Below are positions 10,451-21,599 of a DNA stretch of 64,000 nucleotides, piece by piece. The stretch lies in contig JAMXDE010000003.1 in NCBI GenBank assembly GCA_026770025.1, forward strand, positions 744,001 through 808,000, written 5' to 3'. The position numbers and the translations under genes were made by a program. The notes under the pieces are model-generated. The model did not search any database. It was not told the DNA's origin and saw nothing but the letters and a program-made list of their open reading frames with translations. Within the stretch, counting starts at the first letter, position 1; each line of letters starts with the position of its first letter. The DNA is from Craspedostauros australis. Its lineage: Eukaryota > Bacillariophyta > Bacillariophyceae > Mastogloiales > Achnanthaceae.

Positions 10451-11674
10451 TTAAGAACCGTATGTTAGCACCGAAACATCGTCATCGTGCTCGTCCTCGT
10501 CATCATGGTCGTACTCTGCTTCTCCATCCTCGGAAAATGCGCCTGTCTTGTACGTCTTCGATCCTGTGGCGTGAGTGTAGCCATCGATGCCGTTGCTTGT
10601 ACTTTTTCTGGAACGCACGTCAGCTCGACCGAGTTTAGGTATGATCTCAAATCCAGAGAGATTCGCAGGTGATGCAATTCCAAGCAGCTCATCGATCTTG
10701 TGGTTGCGGCGGGTCCATTCTGTCAGCTTCGGGTTGAGGTTGCCATGTCGGTACCGTGTGGTGACGAATTGGCCACGTCGTTCCTTGATGTCATCGACCT
10801 TGGTCTTGCATCCCCATGCTGTGTAGTGATCAACAGCGTTGTCGAAGTAGTCGCTGATCAGGTCTGGGGCGTCGTTCTGAGCATAGTGCTCGCCTGCCAG
10901 CTCACAGGCGAGAGCTGCATCATAGATACACATAGATTGCGAGGCAGTGACGATCGCCAGGTTGTACGCGTTCTGGATCCTGGAATGGCGCTTGTTCTTG
11001 ATAGTGATCGAGCGCTTTTCAGCCTCGAGCAAGAATGCCTTGTGGATCCAGTTCCTTCCTCTGGTCTTCCCGATGTTGCGGAGGGTCTTGATGGACTTGC
11101 GCAGGGTTGCCAGATGGCGGAGGTGTCCTGTCTCTCTGTACCTTCCCGCCGCAATCAAGCCTGCGAAGAAGGGTGAGGCCAACACCATCAGACAGGTATG
11201 GTCTCGGGAAGCAAAAAAGTCGAAGGAGTCGTAGAGGCGTTCCGCAGTTTCATACCGTCGATGGTATACCAGGGTCCACTCCCGAGCATATAAGTTTATC
11301 AAATCTGCTGGAACCTCAGATGGATCCAATGACTCTTTGTCGAGACCTTGTGCGGCTTGAGCCTCGAAGTCTTGCCATGGGATCGGCTCATCACCAGTCT
11401 GCCACTTAAAAAATAGGCGCATTTCTGCGCCCATGTTGCTCGTGGAACGAACTTGATGGATGTCGATTTTTTGATGGACTGAATGGGACGCCTTGATCAG
11501 AGAAGGCAATGCGCCTCCAATCTGAAAACTCAGCATGATAGTGATTTGGTAGTTCACGATGCCCATCTCAAACTCTCCAACTTCCATCGAATCATTATAT
11601 CCCTGCCGACATTCTCGCATCAGCTCTAGGTAAGGAGAGTTGAACGATGAGATGAAGTTGGTCCTGATGATGGA
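10451..11674 (-). pseudogene. STAND ATPase copy 1, 3' part (after the Copia insertion)
   Basis: This is the C-terminal 408 codons of the ATPase, in frame with the upstream part once the Copia element and one 6-bp duplication are removed. It begins IIRTNFISSFNSPYLELM and consists of helical, TPR-like repeats (AYNLAIVTASQSMCIYDAALA) as in the C-terminal part of multi-sensor kinase-type ATPases. It ends in an acidic tail (DHDDEDEHDDDVSVLTYGS). Positions 10,754 to about 11,171 appear identical to copy 2, while the flanking segments differ by roughly 10% at protein level. Cut off from its promoter by the Copia element, it is not expected to be expressed as part of the original protein. Confidence 0.8.
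11669..11674. other. Target-site duplication GATGGA, left copy of element A
   Basis: GATGGA immediately precedes the left LTR and recurs at 17,575-17,580 after the right LTR. Deleting the element and one copy leaves a 23-bp ATPase segment that aligns without gaps to copy 2 near 63,305. Confidence 0.9.
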
Positions 11675-12338
11675 TGTTGGAACATGACGAATATTCAGAT
11701 TCGTGTATGACCCAGTAGGGGTCACAGTTGCGCAAATGACTGCTCACACATATTTGTTTGTCCAGAACTCCTTCTCACGATCAAATGTTCCAAACCCGAA
11801 AACGGAAAATTCACAGCAGAATCCTCGAATATGACGAAAGAATCTCGGAATCTTCAGAAACAAATAATCTACCGATCGAGAGGAATCTAACGTCAGTGGG
11901 GACGTGAGGAACAGAACATGAACGTCAGCAGAGGAGCAAGACCAGATATATATGGATGAGAGGAACCACTTAGGTAAGACGTCAGGATTAGAGACTGACG
12001 CAATCGAGTTCCTGAATCTCTGTCTGACACAACCAAGACCAAATAAGACAACAACACGACGAACTGCGGGAAACTGGCGCAGGTCGAGGATTCACATCGC
12101 GGTGGATCGTTAGGAATTAGGAAATGATCTGACTCAATAGGAGTCAGAACTACACGAGTTTGCAGGGCAACTGGAGATTGACATGAGTTGACTTTTGACA
12201 GACAAGTCGAGCTCATAAATCGCAGAGAAAGAGGAATCACCAACCTACAAACCCGGGATAACAGAACAACTAACTTAGTGAACCAATTGTAGCCCCACCC
12301 GGTCTACATGAGCAACAGGATTGAGACCTGTTTCAACA
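11675..12338 (+). repeat. 5' LTR of element A
   Basis: 664 bp from TGTTGGAACATG to CTGTTTCAACA. I found no difference from the 3' LTR on reading both. A TATATATA at about 11,945-11,952 could serve as a promoter box. Confidence 0.93.
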
Positions 12339-12353
12339 CGTTTTAAAACGTGT
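12336..12353. promoter_or_regulatory. Perfect 18-bp palindrome at the LTR/primer-site junction of element A
   Basis: ACACGTTTTAAAACGTGT spans the last three LTR bases and the first internal bases, where a primer-binding site is expected. A second small hairpin (GTGTC-TTGA-GACAC) follows at once. No match to the usual initiator-tRNA site is visible. Element C has a related palindrome in the same place. Confidence 0.6.
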
Positions 12354-12409
12354 CTTGAGACACTCAGACACACGAAGTTGGGCCATCAGGGCTGAAGAAC
12401 AACGACAAG

Positions 12410-15400
12410 ATGGATGAAGACGGGGTCAAGTCGGTGAAGATCGTCAAGTTCGATGGCGAGGACTTTGACGAGTGGTTGGACGTCTTCATGGCTCTCGCTG
12501 CGTGCAAGGGGTACGATGAGGTGTTGGACGAGACAGTCGCGGTACCAAGGCATGATCAGGCAGCCAAGAGCGAAGCAGAGAAGAAGGCTGAGCGGATGAA
12601 CAAGGCAGCATACAGCACACTGATGCTCAGCACTGAGGGGCTGGCGAGAAGCATCGTGAGGGAGTGCAAGACAGATCACCAACCCAAGGGTGATGCTGTG
12701 GCAGCGTTGAAGGCACTTCAGGACAGGTATGCACCGCGGGACAAGGCAGACAAGGTGACGAAGCTCAACGAGTTCACCATGTGTACACTGCAGACTCCGG
12801 AAGAGGATCCAAGCCAGTGGATGATGAGAATCAACAAGATTGTGAAGGAGCTGAAGGATTTCGGTGTGGAGAAGACGGATGACGACTGCATTGCGCATGT
12901 GATGGTGAACCTACCGGAGGAGATCTACAGCGAGGTGAAGACTACACTGGATAGAGAGCTGAATGATGGAGACCTCAAGTGGGAGTCGCTGAAGAAGTCC
13001 CTGATCCGATTCTGGAAGAGGAAGGTGAGGACGAGTGAGGATGGGAGCACTGCGTCGACTTCAACCAACAAGGCCTTCAACACCATGACGAAGGGGTATC
13101 AGAGCGGGTTCAAGGGCACGTGTCGCAAGTGTGGAGAATACGGACACAAGGCAGCAGAGTGCACCAAGCCACCAACCAACAACAATGACTACCTCCAACG
13201 AATCAAGTGCTACAGATGCAAGAAGCAAGGGCACAAGGCCAAGGATTGTCCGGAGAAGAACGGACAGGGCGGACAAGCAGGAGGATCTGGGAACACCCAC
13301 TCTGGAATGTTCGTTGGTATGGCAGCGATATCTCATGTAACTGGGACAGATGGCAGGCAGGCTGGAGACAAGAACAAGTGGCTGGCTGACACCGGAGCTA
13401 CATGCCATGTGACCTGGTCAACCGAAGGGATCACAGATCTGGTGGCGGTCACCGATGACAGACAGGTGCAGGTGGGAGACCGCAACATGGTGACACCAAC
13501 CCATGTGGGGGAATTCCATGGAGAGTGCCTGGACGGTACCGAGTTCATCTTGAAGTCAGTCTTCGTGGTCCCAGGATTCGCACACAACATCATCAGTATT
13601 CCCCAATTCCTGGAGAAGGGATGCACGCTCAGTGGAGGCAAGGATGATATCACTTTGAAGCATCCAAGCGCCGACATCAGTCTGAAGTTCCAACATGAAG
13701 ATGACAATGGAGACGGTAACCTGTACTTCCTCAAATGCAAGTCAAAGGGGAAGCCAACGGAATCCATCATGGCCACGGGAACTGTGGAGAGGAAGAGCAC
13801 CATGGATGTCAATCGAGCTCATCGCATCCTGGGGCATCCAAACGAGCGCTACACCAAGCTGACAGCAGCAAAGGCAGGCTGGTCACTCACTGGGACTTGG
13901 AGAGCATGTGAGGCATGTGCAAAGGCAAAAGCAAAGGCGAAGGGAGTGAGGAAGAAGGCATTTGAGAAAGCTACCCACATCGCTCAACGCCTATACCTGG
14001 ACATCTCTGGTCCATACAAGAAGACAGCCAAAGGAAGCAACTACTGGCTGTTGATCGTGGATGAGGTTTCGAAGAAGAAGTGGAGTTACTTCCTGACAAA
14101 CAAGAGCCAGCTTGCAGGACAGGTGGAGACTCTGCTCACCAAACTCAAAGGTGCGGACCTGAAGGTGGAGGCCATTCGGTGTGACAATGCTGGTGAGAAC
14201 CAAGGGAAGCTGGAGAAGGTCTGTGACGAGCATGGAGTCCAACTGGAGTACACCGCCCCCAACACACCAATGATGAATGGTGTTGTCGAGAGAGGATTCG
14301 TGACGATTCGAGATTCGGCACTGGCGCTCATGTTGGATGCTGATCTCACTGATGAGGCACAAGGACGGCTTTGGGCGGAGGCAATCCACACGGCAACCCG
14401 GCTCCATAATCTGACGGTCACGACAGGCAACGACAAGAGTCCAGATGAAACCTTCTACGGCCAGAATCCCAAGCTCTATCCGCATCTGATGGAATGGGGA
14501 CGCGTCGGATACGTAACGGATCGCGCCAAGAAGCCGAAGCTTACACCGAAAGCATTCAAAACGGTGATGCTGGGCTATGCTGACAACCATGCAGGCGATA
14601 CCTACCGGATGCTGAAGGTCGATACCAACAAGGTGGTGATGTCCAGAGACCTTAACTGGATGGAGTGGCATGGAGCAGGGGTCGTGGACGGTGTGGAGAT
14701 CATTGCACAACCTGAGCCTGCATCCAATCCAACACCAGCAGCAACCGCAGCCGCAGTCCCAGATGAGAAGGCTGTGGTCGACGCGGATGTTCCACTGATG
14801 ATGACTCCGTCCACTGGGGAGAGAGCGGCAACCACCAAGATTCCAAAGATGGTCAGCATCGATGAACTTCCTCATGTCATTTCGGACGATGAGAGCGGTG
14901 TGATGGCGGACCCAACCGACCATGTCCGGGACGATATCAACGGAATCGTTGTGGATCCTGGGCTTGTCTCTGATTCGGATGGAAATGAGGGCATGGATGA
15001 CTTCGAGATGGTGGATGTGCATCAGGCGAATAAACGGCATGTGACACCTGCGAACCAACGTGAGAGACATCCAACTCGTCTGGCAGTTCCGCAAGCTGGG
15101 AGAGGGTCATCCAAGATGGAGAGAGAGCGAGCGAAACTACAGACCTGGAGATCCTACGAGGTGCAAGGCCGGAATGATGGAAGGCCAAACACCAGATCCG
15201 GGAGAGTGTTGATGGTTTTCAACGCCTCCCTTACTTCTGATCCAGGGCTGCCGAAGACGCTCAAGGACGCTCTGAGCAGGCCAGATGGTGACAAGTGGAA
15301 GGGAGCAGCTGAAAAGGAGGTTCACAACTTCCAGAAGCGCGACTGTCTCCAAGTCATTGATCGAGGCAGCATGGGACGAGGACGCACTGCACTCAAATCT

Positions 15401-16858
15401 CGCTGGATATTCGTGAAGAAGTCCGAACAGGATGGGTCAACACGGTACAAAGCGAGGCTGGTGGTGAAGGGATACGAACAGATCCCTGGAGTGGACTTCA
15501 CAGAGTCATTCTCCCCAGTCGCAAGTGATACCACAATTCGAACAATGCTGGCGGTGTGCCTGGCCAACACTGGATGGGTGATCGAAGCCCTGGATGTGGA
15601 GGCAGCATTCCTGAACGCAGAGATTGAAGAAGAGGTGTACATCGAGATCCCAGAAGGATTCGTGGACGGAGACTTTGACGGAAGGGCAGATCCAGAATAT
15701 CGTCACAAGCATGTTGCAAAACTGCTGAAGGCGGTGTATGGAACGGTTCAAGCACCCAGAGCATGGATGAAGACTTTCACAGCAGCACTGGTGGACATTG
15801 GATTCACCAAGAGTCTGGCAGATCCATGCTTGTTCGTGTACAAGTCGAGCGGGCAAGTCACGGCACTGGTGATCGTGTATGTCGATGATGCTGCTATCGG
15901 AGGAGACCCAGTCACAGTCGAATGGATCAAGGAAGAGATCGCACGCAAGTTCAACATCACGGACCTTGGAGAGCTCACCAAACATCTGGGAGTATGGTAC
16001 AAGAGGATGACTGATGCAGATGGCAAGTGCCTGGTGGTCAGCATGGACGACTTCGTGGAGCAGATGATCAAGGAATTCGAACAGCACTACGGATCGAACA
16101 TCAGACTCTTTGAGACCCCGGGATACCCATCAACTACCCTGGTGAAGGCGACCGAAGATGATGAAGTGGACAATCGAGCTGGATACCGATCCATCGTTGG
16201 CAAGCTTCTCTGGATGATGAAGAAAGTGGGACCAGAGTGTGCCAACGCTGTCAGAGAACTTGCATCACATCTGGAGCATCCAACCAAGGAACACTGGAAG
16301 GCGATGGCGAGACTGATCGGATACATCAAGGCTGAGATTGCGAAGGAGGACAGCTATGCCATCAAGCTCAGGAAGCCGCGCAGGCTGGAGATCGAAGCAT
16401 GGTGCGATTCGGATTACGCAACGAACAAGGACCATCGTCGCAGCGTCTCAGGCAACATCGTGACGGTCGGAGGGTGTCTTGTGAGCTGGCAGTCCAAGAC
16501 ACAGCGATCAGTGACACTCTCGAGCACAGAGGCGGAGTACGTGTCGATGGCAAACTGCGCAACCGAATGCAAGTTCGCCAAGATGCTGCTGGATGAGATG
16601 ACCGGAACCAACACGCAGATCACTCTACATGGCGACAACACTGGAGCAATCTTCTTGACCAAGAACCAGCAGGTTGGACTACGCACCAAGCACATCGATG
16701 TGGCATATCACTTCATCAAGGAGATGGTACAGGGAGGAGAGATGACCATGAAGTTCACACCATCCGAGATGAACTTCGCGGATCCCATGACCAAGAATGT
16801 GAAGGAGAGCATTCATGAGAGGCTGGTGCCATCCATCAGACAAGGAGGGTTGAAGTGA
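12410..16858 (+). CDS. Copia polyprotein of element A (Gag-PR-IN-RT-RNase H)
   Basis: The ATG at 12,410 opens 1,482 codons ending in TGA. Order: Gag helical region (1-230); two zinc knuckles (CRKCGEYGHKAAEC at about 238 and CYRCKKQGHKAKDC at about 267); aspartic protease (WLADTGATCH, Asp near 327); GAG-pre-integrase with HxxxH/CxxC; integrase with the D-D-E set near 529, 592 and 627 (LDISGP, CDNAGEN, NGVVER); RT with YVDD near 1157; RNase H (CDSDYA near 1330, SSTEAEY, KHIDVAYHFI). All catalytic motifs are present and there is no internal stop, so the protein could be functional. It makes virus-like particles, copies its RNA and integrates the cDNA. Confidence 0.95.
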   Translation: MDEDGVKSVKIVKFDGEDFDEWLDVFMALAACKGYDEVLDETVAVPRHDQAAKSEAEKKAERMNKAAYSTLMLSTEGLARSIVRECKTDHQPKGDAVAALKALQDRYAPRDKADKVTKLNEFTMCTLQTPEEDPSQWMMRINKIVKELKDFGVEKTDDDCIAHVMVNLPEEIYSEVKTTLDRELNDGDLKWESLKKSLIRFWKRKVRTSEDGSTASTSTNKAFNTMTKGYQSGFKGTCRKCGEYGHKAAECTKPPTNNNDYLQRIKCYRCKKQGHKAKDCPEKNGQGGQAGGSGNTHSGMFVGMAAISHVTGTDGRQAGDKNKWLADTGATCHVTWSTEGITDLVAVTDDRQVQVGDRNMVTPTHVGEFHGECLDGTEFILKSVFVVPGFAHNIISIPQFLEKGCTLSGGKDDITLKHPSADISLKFQHEDDNGDGNLYFLKCKSKGKPTESIMATGTVERKSTMDVNRAHRILGHPNERYTKLTAAKAGWSLTGTWRACEACAKAKAKAKGVRKKAFEKATHIAQRLYLDISGPYKKTAKGSNYWLLIVDEVSKKKWSYFLTNKSQLAGQVETLLTKLKGADLKVEAIRCDNAGENQGKLEKVCDEHGVQLEYTAPNTPMMNGVVERGFVTIRDSALALMLDADLTDEAQGRLWAEAIHTATRLHNLTVTTGNDKSPDETFYGQNPKLYPHLMEWGRVGYVTDRAKKPKLTPKAFKTVMLGYADNHAGDTYRMLKVDTNKVVMSRDLNWMEWHGAGVVDGVEIIAQPEPASNPTPAATAAAVPDEKAVVDADVPLMMTPSTGERAATTKIPKMVSIDELPHVISDDESGVMADPTDHVRDDINGIVVDPGLVSDSDGNEGMDDFEMVDVHQANKRHVTPANQRERHPTRLAVPQAGRGSSKMERERAKLQTWRSYEVQGRNDGRPNTRSGRVLMVFNASLTSDPGLPKTLKDALSRPDGDKWKGAAEKEVHNFQKRDCLQVIDRGSMGRGRTALKSRWIFVKKSEQDGSTRYKARLVVKGYEQIPGVDFTESFSPVASDTTIRTMLAVCLANTGWVIEALDVEAAFLNAEIEEEVYIEIPEGFVDGDFDGRADPEYRHKHVAKLLKAVYGTVQAPRAWMKTFTAALVDIGFTKSLADPCLFVYKSSGQVTALVIVYVDDAAIGGDPVTVEWIKEEIARKFNITDLGELTKHLGVWYKRMTDADGKCLVVSMDDFVEQMIKEFEQHYGSNIRLFETPGYPSTTLVKATEDDEVDNRAGYRSIVGKLLWMMKKVGPECANAVRELASHLEHPTKEHWKAMARLIGYIKAEIAKEDSYAIKLRKPRRLEIEAWCDSDYATNKDHRRSVSGNIVTVGGCLVSWQSKTQRSVTLSSTEAEYVSMANCATECKFAKMLLDEMTGTNTQITLHGDNTGAIFLTKNQQVGLRTKHIDVAYHFIKEMVQGGEMTMKFTPSEMNFADPMTKNVKESIHERLVPSIRQGGLK

Positions 16859-16900
16859 CAATCGACGTCATTTTGAGATGAAAGGAGAGGTTCTGCACAA

Positions 16901-16910
16901 ACAGGGAGAG
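16901..16910 (+). promoter_or_regulatory. Polypurine tract of element A
   Basis: ACAGGGAGAG directly precedes the 3' LTR, the expected plus-strand primer position. Confidence 0.6.
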
Positions 16911-17574
16911 TGTTGGAACATGACGAATATTCAGATTCGTGTATGACCCAGTAGGGGTCACAGTTGCGCAAATGACTGCTCACACATATTTGTTTGTCCA
17001 GAACTCCTTCTCACGATCAAATGTTCCAAACCCGAAAACGGAAAATTCACAGCAGAATCCTCGAATATGACGAAAGAATCTCGGAATCTTCAGAAACAAA
17101 TAATCTACCGATCGAGAGGAATCTAACGTCAGTGGGGACGTGAGGAACAGAACATGAACGTCAGCAGAGGAGCAAGACCAGATATATATGGATGAGAGGA
17201 ACCACTTAGGTAAGACGTCAGGATTAGAGACTGACGCAATCGAGTTCCTGAATCTCTGTCTGACACAACCAAGACCAAATAAGACAACAACACGACGAAC
17301 TGCGGGAAACTGGCGCAGGTCGAGGATTCACATCGCGGTGGATCGTTAGGAATTAGGAAATGATCTGACTCAATAGGAGTCAGAACTACACGAGTTTGCA
17401 GGGCAACTGGAGATTGACATGAGTTGACTTTTGACAGACAAGTCGAGCTCATAAATCGCAGAGAAAGAGGAATCACCAACCTACAAACCCGGGATAACAG
17501 AACAACTAACTTAGTGAACCAATTGTAGCCCCACCCGGTCTACATGAGCAACAGGATTGAGACCTGTTTCAACA
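16911..17574 (+). repeat. 3' LTR of element A
   Basis: 664 bp, same ends and same sequence as the 5' LTR as far as I can read, followed by the duplicated target GATGGA. Confidence 0.93.
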
Positions 17575-20500
17575 GATGGAAACAATCGCACTCTTCGACT
17601 TTCCGTTGGTTTTATCGATGACTGCGGTTGCAAGGTCGGCACAGCGTTGTGCCATCGCTTGGTCTCCTGTCATGGCCATCATGACACCATAGGCTCCGAA
17701 AGCAGGTGCCGCGTCTTCGGTAATGCCGTACCGAATGGTGCACTGAATCATCCTGAACAGATTGAAGAGGCACGGAACCATCTTGCGGATGAGGTTGGAG
17801 CGAATACCAAAGTCGGTACCGATCCTCATGCTGTAGATCTGGCCAGGATCTGTCATCAGCGGCAAGGACATGATCTGCTCGTTCGTGTTCTTCTTCAGAA
17901 ACGACTTGATATCCAGCAGCATCTTGGCGCTGCGCAGCAAGTGCCATCTCTTCGGGAACTCTTTCATTGCTCGGAGCGCTCGTTTGTCGAGTTGTTGGGC
18001 GTCCAGATGACGATTTTCCCTGCCCAGCGCCTTGGTCATCGCGAAGTACGTGGGGAGCTTGTCCTCAAGCGACCGAGCCCTCTCCAACACTTCGTAGCCG
18101 AGCTTGTATCCAACCTCGAAGTGGCTCAACGATAGCTCCACATCACAGCGAGCGTGGTACAGTCGCAAGCACGCGTCGTAGTGCTCTGCATTGTTCCATG
18201 CTGATCGATGAGCAGCTTGTTGGGTGGAAGAAGTGCTTCTGCTACTGCTGCTGCTACTACTGCTACTGCTGATGGAGTTGGTAGTATTGGCGGCGAGGGA
18301 AGTATGGTTCTTCACTCGACGCAAGGCGGTGAACGCCTTCTCCAAGTAGCTGGATGCCGATTCCAAGGCTCCCATCTGCAACGCCTTCTCGCCAACCTCG
18401 AGGTTCATCATGACGGTGAACATGTGGTCCTTGGTCTGGACACTGTTGAGATGATCAACTGCCACGAAGAGAAGGCCTTCGATCTCGTTCAATCGTGAGG
18501 ATGATGACTTGGATGGTTTCGTTTGCGAGGTAGAGTGCGTTGACTGCGCTGATTGTGCCGATTGCGCTGCCATGCTGCGCTGATGCAACCGCTTATGGCA
18601 TGGTGCCTTGGACTTGGCATGCACGTCGCCACCGTCATTCTCCTTCAAAGGATCGTCGTCATTCCGTCCAAGCCGGTAGTTCTTCAGCAGGCAGTGGCCG
18701 ATGCGCAACCGCAGCTTGTCACGGACCTCGCCACGAGGGATCATTCCATGCGCAGCCTGCTGGATGCGGTCATGGGCGAAGTTGTACATGGTGCCGCCGA
18801 TGGGGTTGTTGACCAGACGCTCGAGGACGGCCTGTTCCATGAGTTCAGAGAGTGCCTGTTCGTTGGAGACGATGCCGTCCGCATCGATCGTAGCACTGGT
18901 CACACCATCCACATGGCCTTGCTCATTCTACAGCACGAGACGCAGAATAGAGAGGTGGAAGGCCGATCCGATGTAGGCTGCGATGGATAGGGCTCTTTGG
19001 AGCAGCGTTGGGAGATCCTTGATCTTGGACTCGATGGCGTGGACGATGTTGTGACTGATGGGCAGATCCACGGCGCGGAAGCTTCTGCTGCCTTTGCCAC
19101 CTCCTTGGTTTGGGATCTTCCACTCCCACTGCGATGAGGCTTGGTTGTATGTGAGGATGTTCTTCCTCTCCAGCTCTTCCAATGCCTGCAACGTGAAGAA
19201 GATGTTGCCGTTGGTCTTGATATGCAGCTTCTTCGAGAGGACATCGATGTCTTCGCAACACAGCATACTCTCTAGCCATGCGGTGGTGTCTGCCAACGAT
19301 AGGTTTGCAATGGTGACGTGGCTGAGCGTTCGATGCTGCCGGTGGGAAGCGCCGTGGCTGGGTCCACCATCGCTGTCTTCTGTCGCCTCGAGGTTTTTCA
19401 AGAAGGCCGTCGACAGCGCATGATTCGGTGGGAGGTCCAACACTTCTTCGGTGTGCGGATTCGTCTCCTGTCGGACAGCACCCACAAGGAGGAAGTTCTT
19501 GAGATCCGTGTCTTCCATCAGACTGGCCAGGAGGCGCAAGCCAACGCCGGATGACCACTGCAGATCATCCAGGAACATGTAGATGGGACGTTCCGTCGTA
19601 GATATGGCCTTGATGAACTGCATGAAGATGTACTGCAGCTGGTTCCATGAGCCGTCACCCAGCAGCTGAGCCGCTGCTGGCATGGCACTCGAAGATGGAC
19701 TCTCGGTTAGGTTCTGGCTGACACTCGTACTTGTTGCAGTGCTTATAGCTCCAGCGATGAACTTCCCGTAACGGTGCTGGTTTGTGGAGCGATGAGCGAT
19801 CGATCCATCGTCCTGGATTGTTGTGTGGGGTGAGAGGATGGCAAGGGCCGGCACCACCTTGATGAGCGGAATGAATCCATCCGTGGGAAAGGCTTCCTTG
19901 ACGCATTGGCGGATTCGATCGAGCTCTTCTGCCGGTCCGCGCTTGAGTTGAGACGTGAAGTCACGCATGGCCTGGATGAGGGCGGAGAAGGGATCGCTGC
20001 CGCCGGTGTACTCATCGTACTTGCCGCGCAGCACGTAGCAGCAGGTGCAGGTGTTGGCCGCTGCCTTCTTATCTTCGTTCTGTTTGTCGGTCTTCTGCTT
20101 TGGCTCTGTGTTGCAGGTGCAGCACTCTTGCAGAAAGTGATCGATCAGGGCTGATTTACCAGTTCCGCTGATACCCCATACCAGTACGGCGGGGTACACG
20201 TTGTCGTTGGCATCAGTCTCTTGCGAACTCTCTTCCTGTATGGTCGGCTTGGAGGGAGAGTTGGCAACATCGTCGGCATTGCGAGATCGCGATGATCCCA
20301 TGACCTTCTTGTTGACATGATGGAGCCGCTTCAGTTCCTTTTCTCGTCCAAGAAACCACGAACCTGATCGCCATGGTGCGGTTTCCTTCGATTGATGCAG
20401 TTTCCTGGTTGGATCGGTGGAATTTCTGGGATTGTCCATGGTGGAAGGAGACAGCGGGCTGTCGTTGTTGCTATTGTTGTTGTTGTTGCTGTTCATGCCA

Positions 20501-20763
20501 GCCACCATGGTTGCATCGTGCGCGAGCCCAGTGTCGTGGAGCACTTGGCTTGTTACGGGTTCGGTGATCGATGACATGGTGGTGCAGGTGGTACGGAACA
20601 TACGAGGAGCTCGTGCGAGTGGAGTGTGGCTATTTTGTGTCCTCCTTTTGATGCTTCGAGTCCAGGACCAAAGAAGTGGCTGGGGCGAGAAAGCGTCATC
20701 CACTTGTTGTTGCTGGTGCCAATACCGTGTGTTCGCGCGAAGGTCGCGTCCGCACCTCTCCAT
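17575..20763 (-). pseudogene. STAND ATPase copy 1, 5' part (AAA_16-like NTPase), disrupted
   Basis: The ATG at 20,761-20,763 opens a frame with an Asn/Ser-rich N-terminus, then FLGREKELKRL, Walker A (GISGTGKSALI), GKYDEYTGGSDPFSALIQA, Walker B (IYMFLDDLQW) and a winged-helix-like segment ending ILTYNQASSQWEWKI. This order matches the STAND/AAA_16 ATPase module of multi-sensor signalling kinases; no kinase domain is seen before it. A TAG at 18,928-18,930 interrupts the frame (LRLVL, stop, NEQGHVDG); CAG to TAG is the simplest cause. After it the same frame continues through a poly-Ser linker and TPR-like helices to SAIVSI, where the Copia LTR begins at 17,574. STAND ATPases act as nucleotide-driven signalling switches, probably cytosolic; that role is inferred. 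The gene is dead through both nonsense codon and insertion. Confidence 0.8.
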
Positions 20764-21599
20764 GCGTGAACAGAGCCGCCTCGGTGAAGCACAAGCTCTG
20801 TTTGTGGAGATGTTGTGTTCTTTCCAACATCACAAGGAAGCGAAGGTTATCCGCGAAGTTTAAAGTCCTGCGACTAACTGAAAATATCAAGGAGTACGAT
20901 CAAATAGGTTTGTACCTTAGAGAAAAAAGCCAGTCACAGTGACTATTGATGTTTCCTTGCAAATCACGACTATGTGGCCCGGTTGAGTGACGGGACCTGG
21001 AGTCCGTCCTGGAGTGGTAGCGGCACAGTCGTTAGACGAACGCCGAATGCAAAACGGTGTCGCGACAACACAAGTTGAAGAGTTTTGGTCCCTTGTTGCC
21101 ACTTGTTTGCTTCCTTTTGGGAGGCACGTCGATTGCGCATTTACCACTATTCCATAGTTTGTTCCTCTGATCCGTCTTCTACGTCACCATAAACAAATCC
21201 CACTTCGTACCAAGGAAAGACGTATGTAAAACGGTTACATTGGCGTTATGGCTCCGGCCAGTTTGTCGACCAACCTTTTGTAAGACCCCGTTCAGGGTTC
21301 TCATGTAGTCCTTCGCGGATTTTTAAGATAGGCACTTAGATCATCCTATTTTGTTGTAGATAGTATATGAGCGAAGTTACAAGCTCCTGGGCCTTATAGT
21401 AAAAAAGCTTATATTTTTCGCACTAATCTACAACTAAAAACGTTGCGCATGCGGACGTGAAGGGGCAAATGGGGTTCGGAATCGCCAGTCGTGCTTCAAC
21501 TTGCTGTCCAGTCGTGCCCTTGATCGACAGACTCACATTTCGCGTGGGCGAGGCAGTTGGTTGCGAACAAATGTCGAGGATTGCGCAGTGGTGGTAGGC
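20764..21599. other. Upstream region of ATPase copy 1; transposon TIR remnant at 20,973-21,017
   Basis: No gene is supported. After TA at 20,971-20,972 the segment starting TGTGGCCCGGTTGAG and including GTGACGGGACCTGGAG closely resembles the TIR of the 22,233-26,815 transposon. I found no inverted partner, so it is an isolated terminus. The rest shows no clear structure. Confidence 0.5.

Larger units (their letters stand above)
11675..17574 (+). mobile_element. Complete Ty1/Copia LTR retrotransposon A
   Basis: The element has 664-bp LTRs at both ends (TGTTGG...CAACA), a single 1,482-codon polyprotein frame, a polypurine tract and a flanking 6-bp duplication GATGGA (11,669-11,674 and 17,575-17,580). 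Gene order protease, integrase, RT, RNase H defines Copia. It lies antisense within ATPase copy 1. Identical LTRs and an intact frame indicate a very recent and potentially still active insertion. Confidence 0.95.

Noticed and set aside
11893-12243. Minus-strand 116-codon frame, found again at 17,129-17,479
   Set aside because: It lies wholly within the LTRs of element A, and identical copies follow from LTR identity; no domain.
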